This document shows positions 33,601 through 48,600 of a DNA stretch of 64,000 nt, in pieces (within the stretch, counting starts at the first letter, position 1; each line of letters opens with the position of its first letter). The stretch spans positions 992,001 through 1,056,000 of the forward strand of contig JALIRH010000108.1 of NCBI GenBank assembly GCA_023055505.1, in the 5' to 3' direction. The translations under genes and the position numbers were made by a program. The stretch is from Callipepla californica brunnescens. Taxonomy: Eukaryota > Chordata > Aves > Galliformes > Odontophoridae. The notes beneath the pieces were generated by a model that was not told the origin of the DNA, did no database searches, and saw nothing but the letters and a program-made list of their open reading frames with translations.

Positions 33601-36600
33601 CTCTTGCCCTCTGTAGGGTGAATAACCCAAAAGAACAGCATTCACAGAAAATAACAAGGTCGATGATACATTTTGCTTGGCTTATCTGGATGGTAAACAG
33701 TCAACTGGTAAATAAAGAGAGGCTCACCTTTTGCAGATGGTTGAGGCTCATCAGTAACTCCACAGGGGAGGGATCTCCAGCAAGAGATCCTTCCCCAGTG
33801 GTGGTCAGCCCTTAAATGGGGCCTGGGAGAAGTGGAGCCAGACTCCACCCACCCCTTCCAATCACACAGGTACATTGTCTTCACCTGTGCTCCTGCAGCT
33901 GACGCAGTGCTTGCTTCAGGTCATTGATCAGTGGTGGTTCAGGCTGTGATTCAATAGTTCTCATACACCCTCTCTCTGTTTGAAGTGCTTTGTTTGAAAT
34001 TGTATTTTGGCCTTTTTAAAGCTCACGCATGCTGATGGTCATTTCTCTGCTTTCAGCTAAGCCATAACATTAAGTCTGTGACCTTACGACCCAATGGCAG
34101 AAAGCTGTGCTGCCTGATGCTGACGCTGAAGGATACCAGCTTCCTGACCATCGATAAGGTACCGCTGAAAGACGCAAATGAGATGCGGATGTATTTGGAT
34201 GCTGTACATCAAGACAGGGTTCACACTGGTAAGTGCCACGGTTGTAGTTCACATCAGTAACAGCTTAGAGAAGGTGCAGTGCTGTGGTGATGTTTTGTTG
34301 TTGTTGTTTTTTATTTCACCTTTCCTCCTTATGCTACTTTCTGCCCATGTCATATTTGTACAGTTACTTCTTTCTGGCTCTGACCCCCATTTTTTGTTGT
34401 GTACCTTTCTCATGCCTTTGTCACGCTGAATGATAAGCAAAGATGAAACAATCAGGAATTGTTTCTGTTGTATGCATGTTGGTATTTGAAAAACTCGTGC
34501 CTTTATCACACCTGCATAGTCTCTTTCCTTTTTATTTTTCCACTTATTTTGGTTATTTTAAGGATAGGAACTTTACTTCACACTGAGTAAATGGCCAATA
34601 TAAGGACAATCCATAAACGTGTGCTTATGTTTATGCACTCAGAATGTTGTACTGTCTGTTGGCAAGAAATTTGGTGTGTCTCTTCCAAAACCAACTGCAA
34701 AATAGCATCTTACACATACAAATGCTGGTCAGTTAAATGAGCATCAAATCAAACATTGTGTACTTTTCCTGTCAGCTGGGAAACCCTCTCAGGGATCTGG
34801 CAGCTTTGGAGGTGTGCTGGGCAGCAGGACCACACAGAAGGAAGCTAATAGGCAATTCTCTTATATAGAGAATCAGGTTTGTTCAACTGTTCACGTTTTT
34901 CCTCTTCTCTAATTTTATTTCATTCATTTCCCCCTCTCATTCTCTTACTGCATGTTGTAATAGCACTGTAAGTATTTATTTTGCACCCAAAGTCTTTGTA
35001 ATCTGCGGGGCTTGTAATAGATGTGTACCGGATGGTTGGCAGCGGTGCTTCTTGCTTGTAAGGAGGCACGTAGTCTGTTTGCTTTAGGAAGGTCAACAAC
35101 TGCCTGTAGAAAACTACATATATTCTTCACACTGAGCTGTTAGGCAAATGAGAAGCAGCAATTGAAAGAAAGTCTATGGTTGAGGCTTGCTTCTGAGTTT
35201 TGAATATCTTTGTTTGTACTGAACATCTTAAATACGTGGCAGCTAAGAACGCTGTGATCAGTGCAGGTCTTAATGAGTTTAGCACACTTTAGCCAAATGT
35301 GTACATTGAAAAGAAGCTGTTGGCTGAGTTTTTGTATCAGGATAGAATTACTGTATTTGTGCCATTCTGCTTTTTTTTTTTTTTTTTTTTTGCGTGTGCA
35401 TACTTTGCAGACTTTTCCCTCAAGTGTTTTTTCTTCAAAAGACTTCACTTCTTCCTTTTCTTCCACTGTGATGTATCTACCAACTTTAATTTTCACTGTA
35501 ATTTCTGTGAATATATCTTTATAGCCCCGGGGGCAAGTATTTTTTGACATTGTCCCAAAACAAATTTTACGTGTTGCTTAAAGGCAGTCTCACAGTGAAA
35601 GCTCTTCAGGTTGTGTATACAGTGGTAAGATTGGACACGTTCAGTTTTCAAGTGTGAAATTGACACACATTCCTTAGTCAACAAGTTATTAGCTCATTTC
35701 ATTGCATCAGCCCAGGGCTGTCAAGGCACTGTTGTAATTGTGTGGTTTTTATAGCTTTTTATTTTTTTCTTTCAATACCACCCAGGATTGATCTGCGGGT
35801 GGTTAGGAGTTGTGCTTTGGGTGTTTTAATCTCAAAGCACATAAAGGAGGTTTAAAAGACAAAAGCCCAACTGTCTGTTGTTGGAACGTGAGAGATTTGT
35901 TACTGCTGTGGAGTTTCACACTTATGACTTCAATCAGTACAGTCAAAAGTTTGATAAGTCTAATGAACGTTAAACTCTTACTCTGTCACAAGTGACACTT
36001 TTCTGCTTTTGGGTGCTACACTGCAGCAAGTTGAGCATACACTCTAGCGTAGGCTCATGGTGGTGGTCATGTTTTTCACTGTTTTGCTTTTGCAGGCTCC
36101 TCCCAAAAGAGCGACTGTGGAAAATAAGGATGAAAATCCATTTCGCAAGGTGCTGGGCACCCCAGCTCGGGCATCCGTTAAGAGCTCCACTGGAAGTGGA
36201 GCACCTAACAGCAGGGTGAATGTTGCAGCATCTCCAACATCATCAGTTCCCCACAGAGCAGGCTTGCTGGAGAATCGGTGAGTGCTTTCCAACTATGCAT
36301 GTGACATTGTAAGAGTTTGGGTCTCCAGAGCACTGCAAGTGGAGTTACTGCACCTAAAAGGAAGAAGAGAATATGGTTCTTCCTCTGGTTTTGTTGTTAC
36401 TTTGATGAGGGTGATAAAATATGTTTTTCCAGCCTCTTGCTGGTTACAGGCACTTGAGCTTTATGAACAGCTTAGGAGCTGGGCAGACCAAAGTGTTCGC
36501 TGTGTGCCATGTTATAAAAGTGAAAACTGTGGGAGATAGGTGAAACACACGTAGAAGGCATTAAGAAGTGCTCTTCTGTTGGAAGAGAATCATTTACTTG

Positions 36601-39600
36601 CCTTTCTGAAGGAGTGACCACTTCAAATTCTTTCCTGTCATTAGTGAAAAGAGGAAAAGAGCACAGCCTCCAAGTTCAGAAATGAGTGAAGATTATCCCA
36701 AAGAGAACGATTCTTCGACGTAAGTGACTGATGTTTCTTCTTTCTGATTTAAACCCTACTTGCACTTTTTAAGAGTGTTTGGGTGTTTCCTGACTTGGCA
36801 ATGTAGTACAGGGCAGCTGCTAGTTGGCTTCTGAACACACTGAGTGCTTGGAATCAGGTTTGCATTCAGGGTTAGCGAGGGAAATATAACCTGATCTTGC
36901 TGTGTATTTGCAGGAGGCTGTGCAAATTTTGTGCCACCTTTTATAAGCTGAGTCTAGATATAACCTGTATAGCTACATAGCTTAGGTAGCTTTTTTCTTG
37001 AACTTCTTTTGAGTTTTTTTAAGACAAAATTCATAAAGAGAAATTGTTATTTGGAAAACATGGTCTGTATGCACAATTGTATTTAATCTTAAGTAAAAAG
37101 TCCTGTTAAAATAATTGGTTAAACTTGTGAACAAAATTTAACCTGTTCACTACTTCTAACCCCTTCATTCCTTGACATAAATGCTTTAAAAGAAGTTGTA
37201 AATGTCATGCTGGCTTATCCATTTTTTTCTGTAACATCTGACTTGCACTCTTGTATACCTACAGGAATAATATAGCCATGAGTGATCCAGCATGGAAATA
37301 CTTAAACAGTAGCAGAGAGAAACAGTTAAAACTGAAGCAAGAGGAGGAAAATAGGACATCAGGTAAAAATAAAAGCTAATCCATGATACTTGTTTTTTCC
37401 AGTTGTTAGCTTAGAAAGTTGTTTCAGAGGTTGTTTTCCTGATTTGCTTTGCGCCGTGAACATTCCTGCTTCCTACAGAAGCCGTATCTAAGACGTGGGC
37501 ATCTTTCCTTTGCTTCAGAGCCTGCTCTGAGTTATCTTTTGCTGCTGATTGTTGTGACCCTGACCCCTGTTCTTGACTGCTGAGGCCAACTAATGTGTGT
37601 GCCTGTTTGAAAGTTCAACAGGCAGCATCACACTTTGCTCCCAGCTGCCCTTCCCTTTGGGAGGGGTGTCCTGTATATGTCTAATACTTCCTCATTTATC
37701 TCAGAAACTTTTGGGCTATTAATGCCTGCACAAATTGTACAATAGGTTTTTATACTCAGAATTTGTACTGGTTGTTTTTCCTTCCCTACTTCTACCCCAG
37801 AAGTTAGAGGTCAGAATTCTGTTGGATTCTGATGTGTGTGACAGAGGTTTACAGGAAATGTTACAGTGTGGATGTATGTAGACTAGTAAGCACCCCACTT
37901 TGTCGATTTTTACTTCTCAATACCGAATCTGTCCCCACAAAAAGGAATGTACTGAAGACCTTGCTTTTAGTGGGATCATTGATGAATGCATTCCTTTTTT
38001 AGTGCAACTCTGGTGGTGCAAACTTATTACTAGAGGAGAAACAAGTAGAGCAGACATTTCTGTGAATGAAAACTAGGTTTGTGCTATAGAGTCAAAGCTG
38101 AAATCTGTCTGTGTATGTCTGTAAGTTCAGATAACAGTACTGCAAACTTCCTTTTCTTCATATGGCTACGTTATTGAAAGTTGTGTGGCTCCAAACGCTT
38201 TAAGCTCACAAATAGGGAACCTGCTTTTAACAGGGTTTTTGGACTTGCTTTAGAGGTCCCTTCATACCCCTGAAATTCTGTGATTATGGTGTGAAATTAA
38301 ATTAAAAATTCAGGGTCTCTTTGTGTACATGTTATCAATATTTGTGCTAGTACTTGTAAGATACTTGCTTTAATATTTTCTCTGGTATCTGGAGGATAGT
38401 ATTCTAAGAATTTTGAAACCTTTTGGTTTCATAATGGGAAATTATCAGTGTATCATAAAAAATATGAGTTATGTGAAATGAAGTGACCTACCTCTCTGTA
38501 TTTCTTTTTACGAAGGTGTTTTACCGCTGCAGTCATCATCCTTTTATGGTAGTAGGTCCTCATCAAAAGAATACTCCACCAGCAGTTCCACCCTGGACAG
38601 GTAGGACTGATTCACTCCCCTGAGCTTTAAATGGCAGTCCTTTCCCAGGAATTAGGATCTTCTGTTTCCTGTGTGTTTATCATGTGGTATACAGCTTTTA
38701 TGCATAAAATGTGTATAGCTTGAAGTCCCAAGTGCTCAGTGCAACTACAATTGCTCTGCTAATACCTACCAACTCCAGTATTGCTTTAAATAGATAGACT
38801 TTCTAAGATCAGTCTTTTATAGTCATTGGGAATGACTGATCTAGATGATACCTGAAGCGTATTTGGTTCAAATGATGCTGCATTTGTGCCTGTAGATGTA
38901 AGGAAATTTAATCAGGAAAGTGTTCTGACAGATACATCTGCCTTTTTGTGGCTCTTGGTCATTGTGATAGATGTCAGTTGTTTCCTGTGACTGTGCTAGT
39001 CCTTGTCCTCTGTAGTGATACAGCTGTGTTGTTGTGCAGTGTTGGTATTTAAGGCAGAGCATTACAGATCTTACACTTATTCTTTTATGATTTAGGTCTG
39101 CTGTATCCAGCCAGACTACTTCAACCAAAAGGAGTCTGGGATTTCTTTCTCAACCTGCCCCTCTTTCTGTTAAAAAAATGAGATCTAATCAAGATTACAC
39201 AGGGTGGAACAAACCCCGAGTGCCCCTTTCTACCCATCCTCAGCAGCAATTACAAGGGTAGGTTTAATTTTCTTTATCTAGCATGCATGCCTTTGTCATT
39301 AGAACGTGCATATTCTTGTTATAATTGTTTCACAGGGAAAAAAAAAAATACTGAAGTCAGTAAACACTGAGACAGGGAGCACGTTTCCTAGCATGAAAAA
39401 TATATATTCTTTAATTCTCATACAGTAACTTTAGGTAATTGACATTCCTTTCCTACCACTCCCATTATTCACTTTTGTATCTCGTACATATACATGCACC
39501 TTAATATTTTGATTGTAGCAACTTATGGATGCTTTCCTGACAAACATTACCTCCTGTAATTTTTCAGTTTAGTGTGAAAGGCAGAAGGACAGCTCCAGTA

Positions 39601-42600
39601 AAAACTAAGTGGGCTGTACCTGAGGTGATGGATGGTCCTATATGATACCAGTGCCATTTAACACAGGCACGTTGTTGCATTTATTTACATACTACGTTTA
39701 ATTTTGTTTTTCAGGTTTTCTAACTTAGGAAACACCTGCTATATGAATGCCATTCTACAGTCCTTGTTTTCAATCCAGTCTTTTGCTAATGATTTGCTCA
39801 AGCAGGGTATCCCATGGAAAAAAATTCCACTCAATGCGCTTATCAGGTAAAACTCTGAGAAGAATACTTTCTCTTTCATTACTGAGGAGCTAGTTCCATA
39901 GTATTGGAGCAGCTTTGTGTAGAGGGTAATAAATGTGTGTGTACGTAGATGTAACTGTCCGCATTCTGAAGCTTTACTCAGGAAGTGGAATTGCAGTACT
40001 GAGTAGTTCTTGATACGTTCTACTTTAGTGGTAGATTAAAATGTGCAAAAACCTTTATTATAGATGCAGAATAATTTCTTAAAGCATTACCAGCTAGGGT
40101 CTAAGCTGGTCATCAACTTCCTGCTGCGTGAGGGTTTACAAATGTTTGGAAGAGGTGCTTTGCCTAGTAGCTGTGAAAAGTGGTGGTAATCTTTTTCTAA
40201 ATTCAGCTAAACTCTGGGTTCAGACAAACCTCGTGTCAAGAAAAGCAAAAAGCTTCTGTAATATGTAAAATTCTCTTTTCTCTTTGAAATTTAGAATCCA
40301 ATTGCCATTAAGATTCTTTTGTATGTCTACCAAAAAAGACAAACTGACATTTGTGTATGCACTGCACTCTCTCATTCAGGATTTTTGTTATATGTGCTAT
40401 TGTGCCTCCTATTTTTCTCTTACTGAAAAGATTCAGAACATCAGAACCGTTCCTGTATCCGTTTCATTATCTTGTATTCTTTGGAGTCGCTTCTGTTTTT
40501 GTTGTATCTTCTTGAAGTCTATGTCACTCAGAATTGTAGATACGATTGCATTGCAGTGATGTTCATTTTGGGAAGTTCTTTCCCTAAATTTTGTACGAAT
40601 ATTTCTTATACTTGTGCCTTGTATGTCTAAAGGCAAACTGTGGGCAGAGCTTGTGTCACAATACCATAACAAAAATAAATAAATAAAAGAGGCAAGAAAA
40701 AGAGTTTTTGACCATAGAACCTGAACTCAATCATTTATGAAACGACACCAAAATAAACAACTGAAGACTCCTATTAGTATGTGTTTTCAAAAAGCATTGG
40801 TTTTTATCTTATTGTAAAACCTACTGCAGGAGTAAGTTAATAGAGCTTTATAGAGCTCTTCTCTTTACTTAGAAGAGACTGGATATTTTCATTTGGGTCC
40901 TGTTCCAGTGGTGATCTCAAGTTAGAATTCAAGATACTTGAAATATAAAAGATTGTTTTCCTTTTTCTGAAATATTTTCATACAAAACTCCCACACTACT
41001 TATCACAGGGTAAAACCTTGTAGGAATCTTCATAAAGTAAGATGCTGTGTGTTCTGTTGCATTTGCCTGAAGTCCTGGACAGCCACTCACTGTCTCATTG
41101 CATTGATTTCTACAGACGTTTTGCCCATCTCCTAGCAAAAAAGGATGTCAGCAGCCCTGAGGTTAAGAAGGAGTTGCTCAAGAAGGTGAAAAGTGCCATT
41201 TCAGCTACTGCCGAGAGATTCTCTGGGTATATGCAGAATGTAAGTATCATATAGTCTAGAACCAACTGCATATGTTGTTCATTGTTTGGACTGCAATGAA
41301 CTTCTGTCAGGCTTCATCTCCGTTTGGCAGTTATTTGAGCTTTTAATTAAATGATGACCACTGTCTGCCCTCTGCTAGATCAAAATTGTCTTAGTATTGC
41401 TGAATGTAATGGACAGAAATGTAATTTCTCTCATCCATGTGCGAGAGATTCTGAACAGAGTTTTAGAAAATGGTTTTGTTGAGATTGCCCTGTTTGTAGG
41501 ATGCGCATGAGTTCTTGAGCCAGTGTCTGGACCAGCTGAAAGAGGACATGGAAAAGCTGAACAAAACTTGGAAGAGTGAACCAGTGCCTAATGATGATAG
41601 CTCACCCGGACGGGCTTCTGATGATCTTTCAGCTACCAAAGTTTATACTTGCCCGGTTATCAGTAACTTAGAGTTTGAGGTTCAGCATTCTATCATCTGT
41701 AAAACGTGAGTATGCTTCAGAGCTTCTGCGTTAGGGAGAGCTTGCATTTTCTGTGACTTAATCTACACAGTGCAATTGAAACTAAGCAGCAGTATGCTTT
41801 TTTTTTTTTTCCTATTTCTGAAGTAAAACTTACACCATCTGCTGCTACTGGCCACCTTGAAATAGATTCTTACCGTGTAGTGCTTCACGACATAGCCACT
41901 GGAGAGCTTCTCTGCTGTTCTTTTTGTCTGACAGTTATGTGAGAACAGGAGGGAAGAGGGTTTCAGCCATCAGTGTTTCCCTAAAAAATGGGAAGCTGTG
42001 TTTATTTGTTCTTTCTAAGGGCCTTCAGGGAATGATGTTTTCTTCAATCTCAGTAGGTTATTGCGGAAAGAGATGTAAACCAGCTGTGGTTTGTTCTGTA
42101 CCTGATCACTTGGCCTCACCAAGCAGTTTTCACAGACCAGGGTCTTTTGTTCTTTCTCCTTCACAAGTGGTTTCTTATGTTTGTTTTTTAAGTTACTAAA
42201 GTTAAAATCCTCAAATTTATCTTTGTCATAAGCATGAAACAATTCTGATGTGGGTAAAATAGAGCAAGATGCATGCAGTTTCTGGGAAGTTACTTTAGCC
42301 TAAAAAATATGAATTGTTAGTGATTTCAAGTTTATTTTTTATTGGACTTACATAAGCACACTTGTTTTTTAGGTGTGGTGAAACAGTCACCAAACGGGAA
42401 CAGTTTAACGACCTCTCCATTGACCTTCCTCGAAGAAAGAAGTTGTTTCCATCTCGGTCAATCCAGGATTCCCTTGACCTCTTCTTTCGGGTACGTAGTT
42501 CATTGACATATATAAACATGAGATAAATACTTCTACACTTCTGAGGTTTGGACGTGAGGAGTATACGGAAGTTTTAATTGTAAAATGCTGTGTGTAAATT

Positions 42601-45600
42601 AAGATTTTTTCAATATTTCTATGAAATAAGTAAATTTCCCATTTTGTGGTGAAATTATTAAGGTGCAAACAAGAGAAGGGAGACTTTCTGACAGATAAAT
42701 AGCTCAGGATTTGCTACTTCTCCCTCTGTGCTGGGATGCTTCACTAGCTTGTTCACTCATCTAAACTGGTGCAGCATGTTTCTGATGAGCTTAGATGAGG
42801 ACAGCTTTTCATGAACAAAGCTAAGATTTTGAATGAGAGAACTTCATGGTAAATAATCATAAAGCAAAAGCTATTGCATGGGGAGGACAACTGAACAACA
42901 GAGAAAATCATCTTTGACATCTTATTTGATTCAACTATGGTCTGTGCAGTAGACTTTTAGGGAAATATTGCTCATCATTCTTGCATTAGCTGATATGTTG
43001 TCAAATTCTGCTACCCATGCTGCTATCGGGTGCCCCCTTGTTAGATCATGTTGAAGATTAGTATTACTTTTAGTGTAACTGCTCTCTTGAGGGGCTTTTA
43101 TGACAGCAAAAAGAGATGTCCTTTCTGTTGAAAACTGTTTGATGCATCTTTTGTTCCACCAGTCTTTGTTCTGTTCTAACACAGGCAGAGGAAATTGAGT
43201 ATTCCTGTGAGAAATGCAATGGAAAGTCTGCTGTTGTCACACACAAATTCAATAGGCTTCCCAGGTAATTATTGGCATCTGTTTCTTTCTTTCCTGGAAA
43301 CACATCCCAAAAGTGCGTGCAGAAGCTTTTCAAAGATTGAGTATGTAATAATGGATAGGGCATCATGTATGGTGGTCAGTACGTGAGGAAGATCCACATG
43401 CAGGCATTAGTTTCTTCACACTGTTCTTCAGTTTACTTTTGAAAACCTTCTACATTCTGAGTACCCTTTGCAACACTTCTTCCTTCCTCCATCACTATAC
43501 AGGGAGGTTTGACTTTTCCCTTTCCCCTTTTATTGGATTCTCATGAGGGAGGTATGAAGAGTAAATAGATTCTGTACATCTCATATTTAGTGCTCAGTTG
43601 ACCTGATGGGCGAGACTGAGTTTGGGATGTTCTTGTCAGAAATCATATAGAGGGTTTTGCTTTGGTCTGTTATTCTGTGCTGATTCCTGGTTTCTCTCTC
43701 AGTATTTCATGGGATGTTAAGCTTAAAGAAAACGTTGGATGCCTTTAATCTGACCACTGTCCTTGTCCCACACATGTGCTTGTACAGAACATGGTAACTT
43801 GATGTTTTGCTAAAAGTATAGCTTGCATTTTTCTTAACTAGCTTATGTACTTTGATAGCACTGCAAAACTTTTGTCAAAGTATTTGGGTGCTGTCGCAGC
43901 GTAAGTGATGGTACAACTGCCTGATCTAAGTAGCCAGTGCAAAGTACAGCATAAGGGAGAGGGCTGAGTGCAAGGAGGCTTCTTCAAGCTCTTCACACTG
44001 TTCTGATCAAAAGCTCTTCTTCAGAAGTGTTACGACAAATAAAATGAGTACTTGTCTTCCACTGGGCACAGCTTCTCTTCAGCTTTGGGAAGCTCTCTCT
44101 GTCAAATACCTGCAAGTAATATATGATCGTTCTGGTGTGTGTAACATTAGTGTTGTTTCCTATGCCTGTCACCACGTAGTAGGAATAATGTGTTTGATAA
44201 GAGCTGCTTGCTTCTGCCTGCCTGAGGAGCAGGGTGGTGCAGATGAAAGCAGAAAGCCTTTTGGCAGCCTGCATCCTGCAGCTTATGCAGAGTTGGGAGG
44301 TGGATGGGAGAGTGATTAGGCATCTCTTGCCAGATAAGAAAGAAATAATGCTTCTCTCTTTCTCTCCGAAGTGATGACCTGTTTTAAAGCACATGAATGC
44401 ACTTTTTGGGAACAGAACTATTTGAATTTTTCATAGCTTTTCTAACTTGCATCTTGAGATTAACATTCCAGTCTGTATTTCGTATTTTTCAGGGTCCTGA
44501 TTCTTCATCTGAAACGATACAGCTTCAATGTAGCATTGTCTCTCAATCACAAAGTTGGGCAGCAGGTGGTTATTCCGAGATACTTAACCCTGCTTTCGCA
44601 CTGTACAGAAAGCACAAGGCTGCCACTGACACTAGGCTGGAGCGCCCATTCTGCAATGTAAGTGCACAGCCTGGGTTTGGTGTGTGCCATGTTAAACGCC
44701 TGCAGTGAGGTTGTCAGTTGTCAGATCTACTCTATCTGATGTCTAGATAAAGAAACACCAAAATTATGCGGCCTCGGGTGTGAGATACATAATCTAGCCT
44801 CTTGGTACAAAATCTGGCTCACCTTTTGATTATAGCATGCTTAATTCTGCTGAGAAGGCATAACATCATTCCTTTTTCTTCAGATTTCCACTTGTACACC
44901 TCATGCTGTCATTCATTTTTCATTGTCTTTACTATGCTACTGTAGTATCTGAGGACTTCATGTGTTGAAAATACTCTTCCCTGCAGCAGTTATTTTGGTA
45001 CAGCTGCTTGTCTTGAGACACAGAGATTAAATGTGCCAGATGTCACACAGATGTGGCAGAGTAAGGAACAAAAAGCCCTGAGGTCACTTGTGGTCCTTAC
45101 GTTCTGACATACTGTAAATGTAGTAAGATAGGATATATCTGGTATCTGTGTTGAGCAACACAGCAAGTGTTCTTCTGCTGGATACTTAGTGGAGTTTGAG
45201 ATTTACCTGGAGGTTTCTCAAGAGTTTGCTTTAAGAGTAGAAATCTTTACCTCTTAAACATAATGAAAAGCCCAAGCTAGACAATGCAGACATACTTTAA
45301 AACGTATACAAAATGGCTCTTCAGTGATTTATTTTTTTTAATCATGGAAACATTCTGATTAACCCAGACAGTGAAAAAGTGATGAAGCTGAGGAGAAGCA
45401 GCCCTGGTTTGAGGAGAATGATGGAAAAGTTTTCTGTGTTGGTAGCCATTTGTTAGATGGTTGTAGTGGTAGCAATGGACTTCAAGGAGTATATGAAAAG
45501 ATCAAGTGGAGCAGGAGATGTGCTTAGAAGAGTCTAGGTAATAGAGGAGAAACGGAGATGTGAGAACATGCCAGAAAACCAGCTAATCCAGACAGCAGCG

Positions 45601-48600
45601 AGAGACTGTGGTTTGGGAGCAGGAACTCAAGTGTTGGTGGGAATCAGGGAAAAAGGAAAGAGTTCTCTTGACGTGGGAGTCCAACGCCTTTGATTTGTGA
45701 GCTTGTCCCTAAGGGTACATCACTAAGAAGTGAATCAAGTTTAAAGGAGTACATCTGTTTTTGAACTACTGTTGTATATTTATGGCATCATGGAGTTATT
45801 ACTCTAAATACAAGCAATTAGCAAGTACATAATGGTCTTCTACTTGCTTCTTTGAGCATGGATTTGCATGCACAGCAGACATGTAAACATACATTGTTTT
45901 AAAGACTAACTGCTGCAATAAATACTTTGCTTTTTTTAATAGCTCCCGTCCACTGAAAGCCTCCCAAATGGTGAATTCCTGTACTGTAAGCACTTCTACA
46001 CCTTGTAGGTGAGTTAAAGTTCTGATGTGTTTGTGGCCTGGCATTTTATGCCATAGCTTTTAAGGCACTTTGGAATTGTATAGTTCTTCTTCTTTACTAT
46101 TTCTACTTAACAGATTTTTTATTTTTTATGTAAATTGTTTCAGGAACTTGTTTTTTCATATCTGAGCTTTATTGGCGTTACACGTTAGCTGAAAGAAATA
46201 TTAATGGTCCCATTTGTCTAATTGAAACAGTCCTGTTAGCATTTCTCTTGAGAACTTTTGATAGAATCTATGAATCTATGAAACTTTTGGGAACTCAGAA
46301 ACAAAGAAAGAGGATTGTTTTCATGGAGAAAGCTCAATGAGAACTGGATTTGATTTGTACAGATGATTTGTCAGTGGTGGGTATTTTAAACTGCCTTGGA
46401 TTCAGCCACACATATAGGAAGCAACATGTTTTCTAATTCTGCAGCCTCTTTTTTTTTCCTGTTTTTATTTATGGAGCTACAATGAGTTTAGAGAACAGGT
46501 GGTTGATTCCTTAAGCTTATTTGTAAAGATGAGAGAGCATGATGATGGTATTCATAGGCTGCTCCGAGAGGCTACTTTTTTGACATAGTGGGAAATTTGA
46601 TATTGCAGTGGTGAGTTTCGTGCTGTGGAATGCATACAGAACACATTTCCTAGTTGAGCAGATATCTCAGAGTCAAAGTCTCTTGTCTTCTGCTCCAAAG
46701 AAATTGGTTTATCCCAGTGAAAGATCAAATGAGAGAACAGAAAAGTTGTGCAGACTTGCAACTTTACGTCCTGGTATCGATATGAGAAGTCTTGTGTCCA
46801 GCTTAGTAAATTTCAGAAGTCAAATAAATGGTTTCTGCTGAGTTTGGCACTGTGGGCTTGTCTCAAATGAATGCTGTCCAGGATTGCTGTGTGATAAAGT
46901 GCAGACTCTTGGCTTGTGAACTTTTGTAGCGATTCTGCTACATCTTGTGATGGGTGTCTTGTGAAAGACAAAAACAACATCTGGTAGGCTGTTGGGTTAA
47001 ACAAACTATGAAGTGTTTATTTGTTGCCTGCTACGTTAGTAAATCTTATTTTCTACAGTTGCTCCCTAAATTGTACCTCCCTGCAGCCTGAAAATCTGCT
47101 GTAGCATTTAGTTAATGGTAACTGTGAAATAGATTTGCACGGTGCTGTAAAGTTCTATAGCTGTATTTCTAATTTACAGAAAATACTCTTTCAAGTCTAA
47201 GAGCTCTGCAGCACTCTGTGTGGATTCTGACAGTGACGACGAGCCCCTGAAACGCTCTGTTGCCAACAGTCAGAGGTTGTGCAACATACAGAGTAGAGAT
47301 CAACAACAATTGCAAGAAGAACCAGAAAAGGTAAGGGAGGAAAAAAAAAAAAAGACAAACTTTTGTATGCATAGGGGCTGTACCTACTTGTGGCTTGCTT
47401 GTGTTTTTCTGAGCATAATGATGTAAGATGTTTTCTTTCCTAATTAACCCTGTGATGCTAGAATGAAGTGCTTTGCCATGCCAGCTAATTGGCCTCTCTG
47501 TACAATTGTCTTGAGTTCCCACTGGGAATGGAGGTAATTGTGTTGAAACTGCACTTAACTTGTGGGGTTGTGTGTAGCAGCTGCTTAGCAGTTTTGTTGG
47601 TCCTTTGGGCAGCTTTCACTAATGACTTTTCCATACAGAAATGTAATGGGCTGTCAATAATAAAATTATGCAGCAAAGCTCTTGATTAAATTAGAGCTAG
47701 TACAAATTGGGCTGGACAAAATAGTCAGTTGAGAGAAGTTCTTGTGCCTCTGATGTGTGTTTCCTTTAAAATATGGCTTTTTAAAAACCTTCTGTGCACT
47801 GAAGCTCTCAGTCTGGAGGTTCAGAGGTTTAACTCTTTGGTGTAACAGTAAACTTTAAATTTGAGCTTTTCACTGTGACTTGTGTTAATGTTGTTAAGAT
47901 ATTTTTCCTTCCGCCAGGGCCCTGTATTAGCAGGTAGATGAGTTGTCTAAGAAAGAATGGCAAGCCAGAAACTTAGAGGATTATCTTGAAGTACCATTTT
48001 CTTCTGTTAAAGGATTGCTCTTGACCTAGTGCTCAGAACAAATGCATCTCAAGTTCTCTGAAGTTTTTGGTAGTATTTGTAGAATTATTTTAAGCAAGCA
48101 GGTCTTGATTACAACGTGAAAGGATGAACATAAATCTTGCTAAATAAAAACATGCAGAGAGATGGATGCTTGCAGTTTCTTATCTAATGAGAGGATCCCA
48201 ATCCATGTAATAGTTAATAAATGATGAGCATTGAGCTGTAGCTGGAATGCTGGATCTAGCGCTGGACTCCAGATTTTAAAGGAGAGGTTAATTGGAGAGG
48301 AGCAAGTGGAGAAAAACATTAATAGTCAGACAATTGGAAAGGAGGATTTCTGGGGAAAGAGTGGTTGAGTGAACTACAGTCCCTTAGTGGAAGGAAAAAC
48401 CTAAACAGAGTGTGCCTCTTTGAGGAGGGAAAGACAATGAATGGAAGCACTTGGACTGTTTTTCTTGGCCTCAGTGGATACAAGCAATAGACTGAAATTG
48501 CAGACAGTAATTTTTAGGTTATACTTCAGGGAAAACTTCCTGATGTTCAGGATATTAAATGATGGAATGGATTGCTTTGGGAGAAAGCAGAAAAAAGCTT

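Noticed and set aside
46250..46285. ATAGAATCTATGAATCTATG resembling a CR1 terminal repeat
   Set aside because: No CR1 body precedes it; too short to call.
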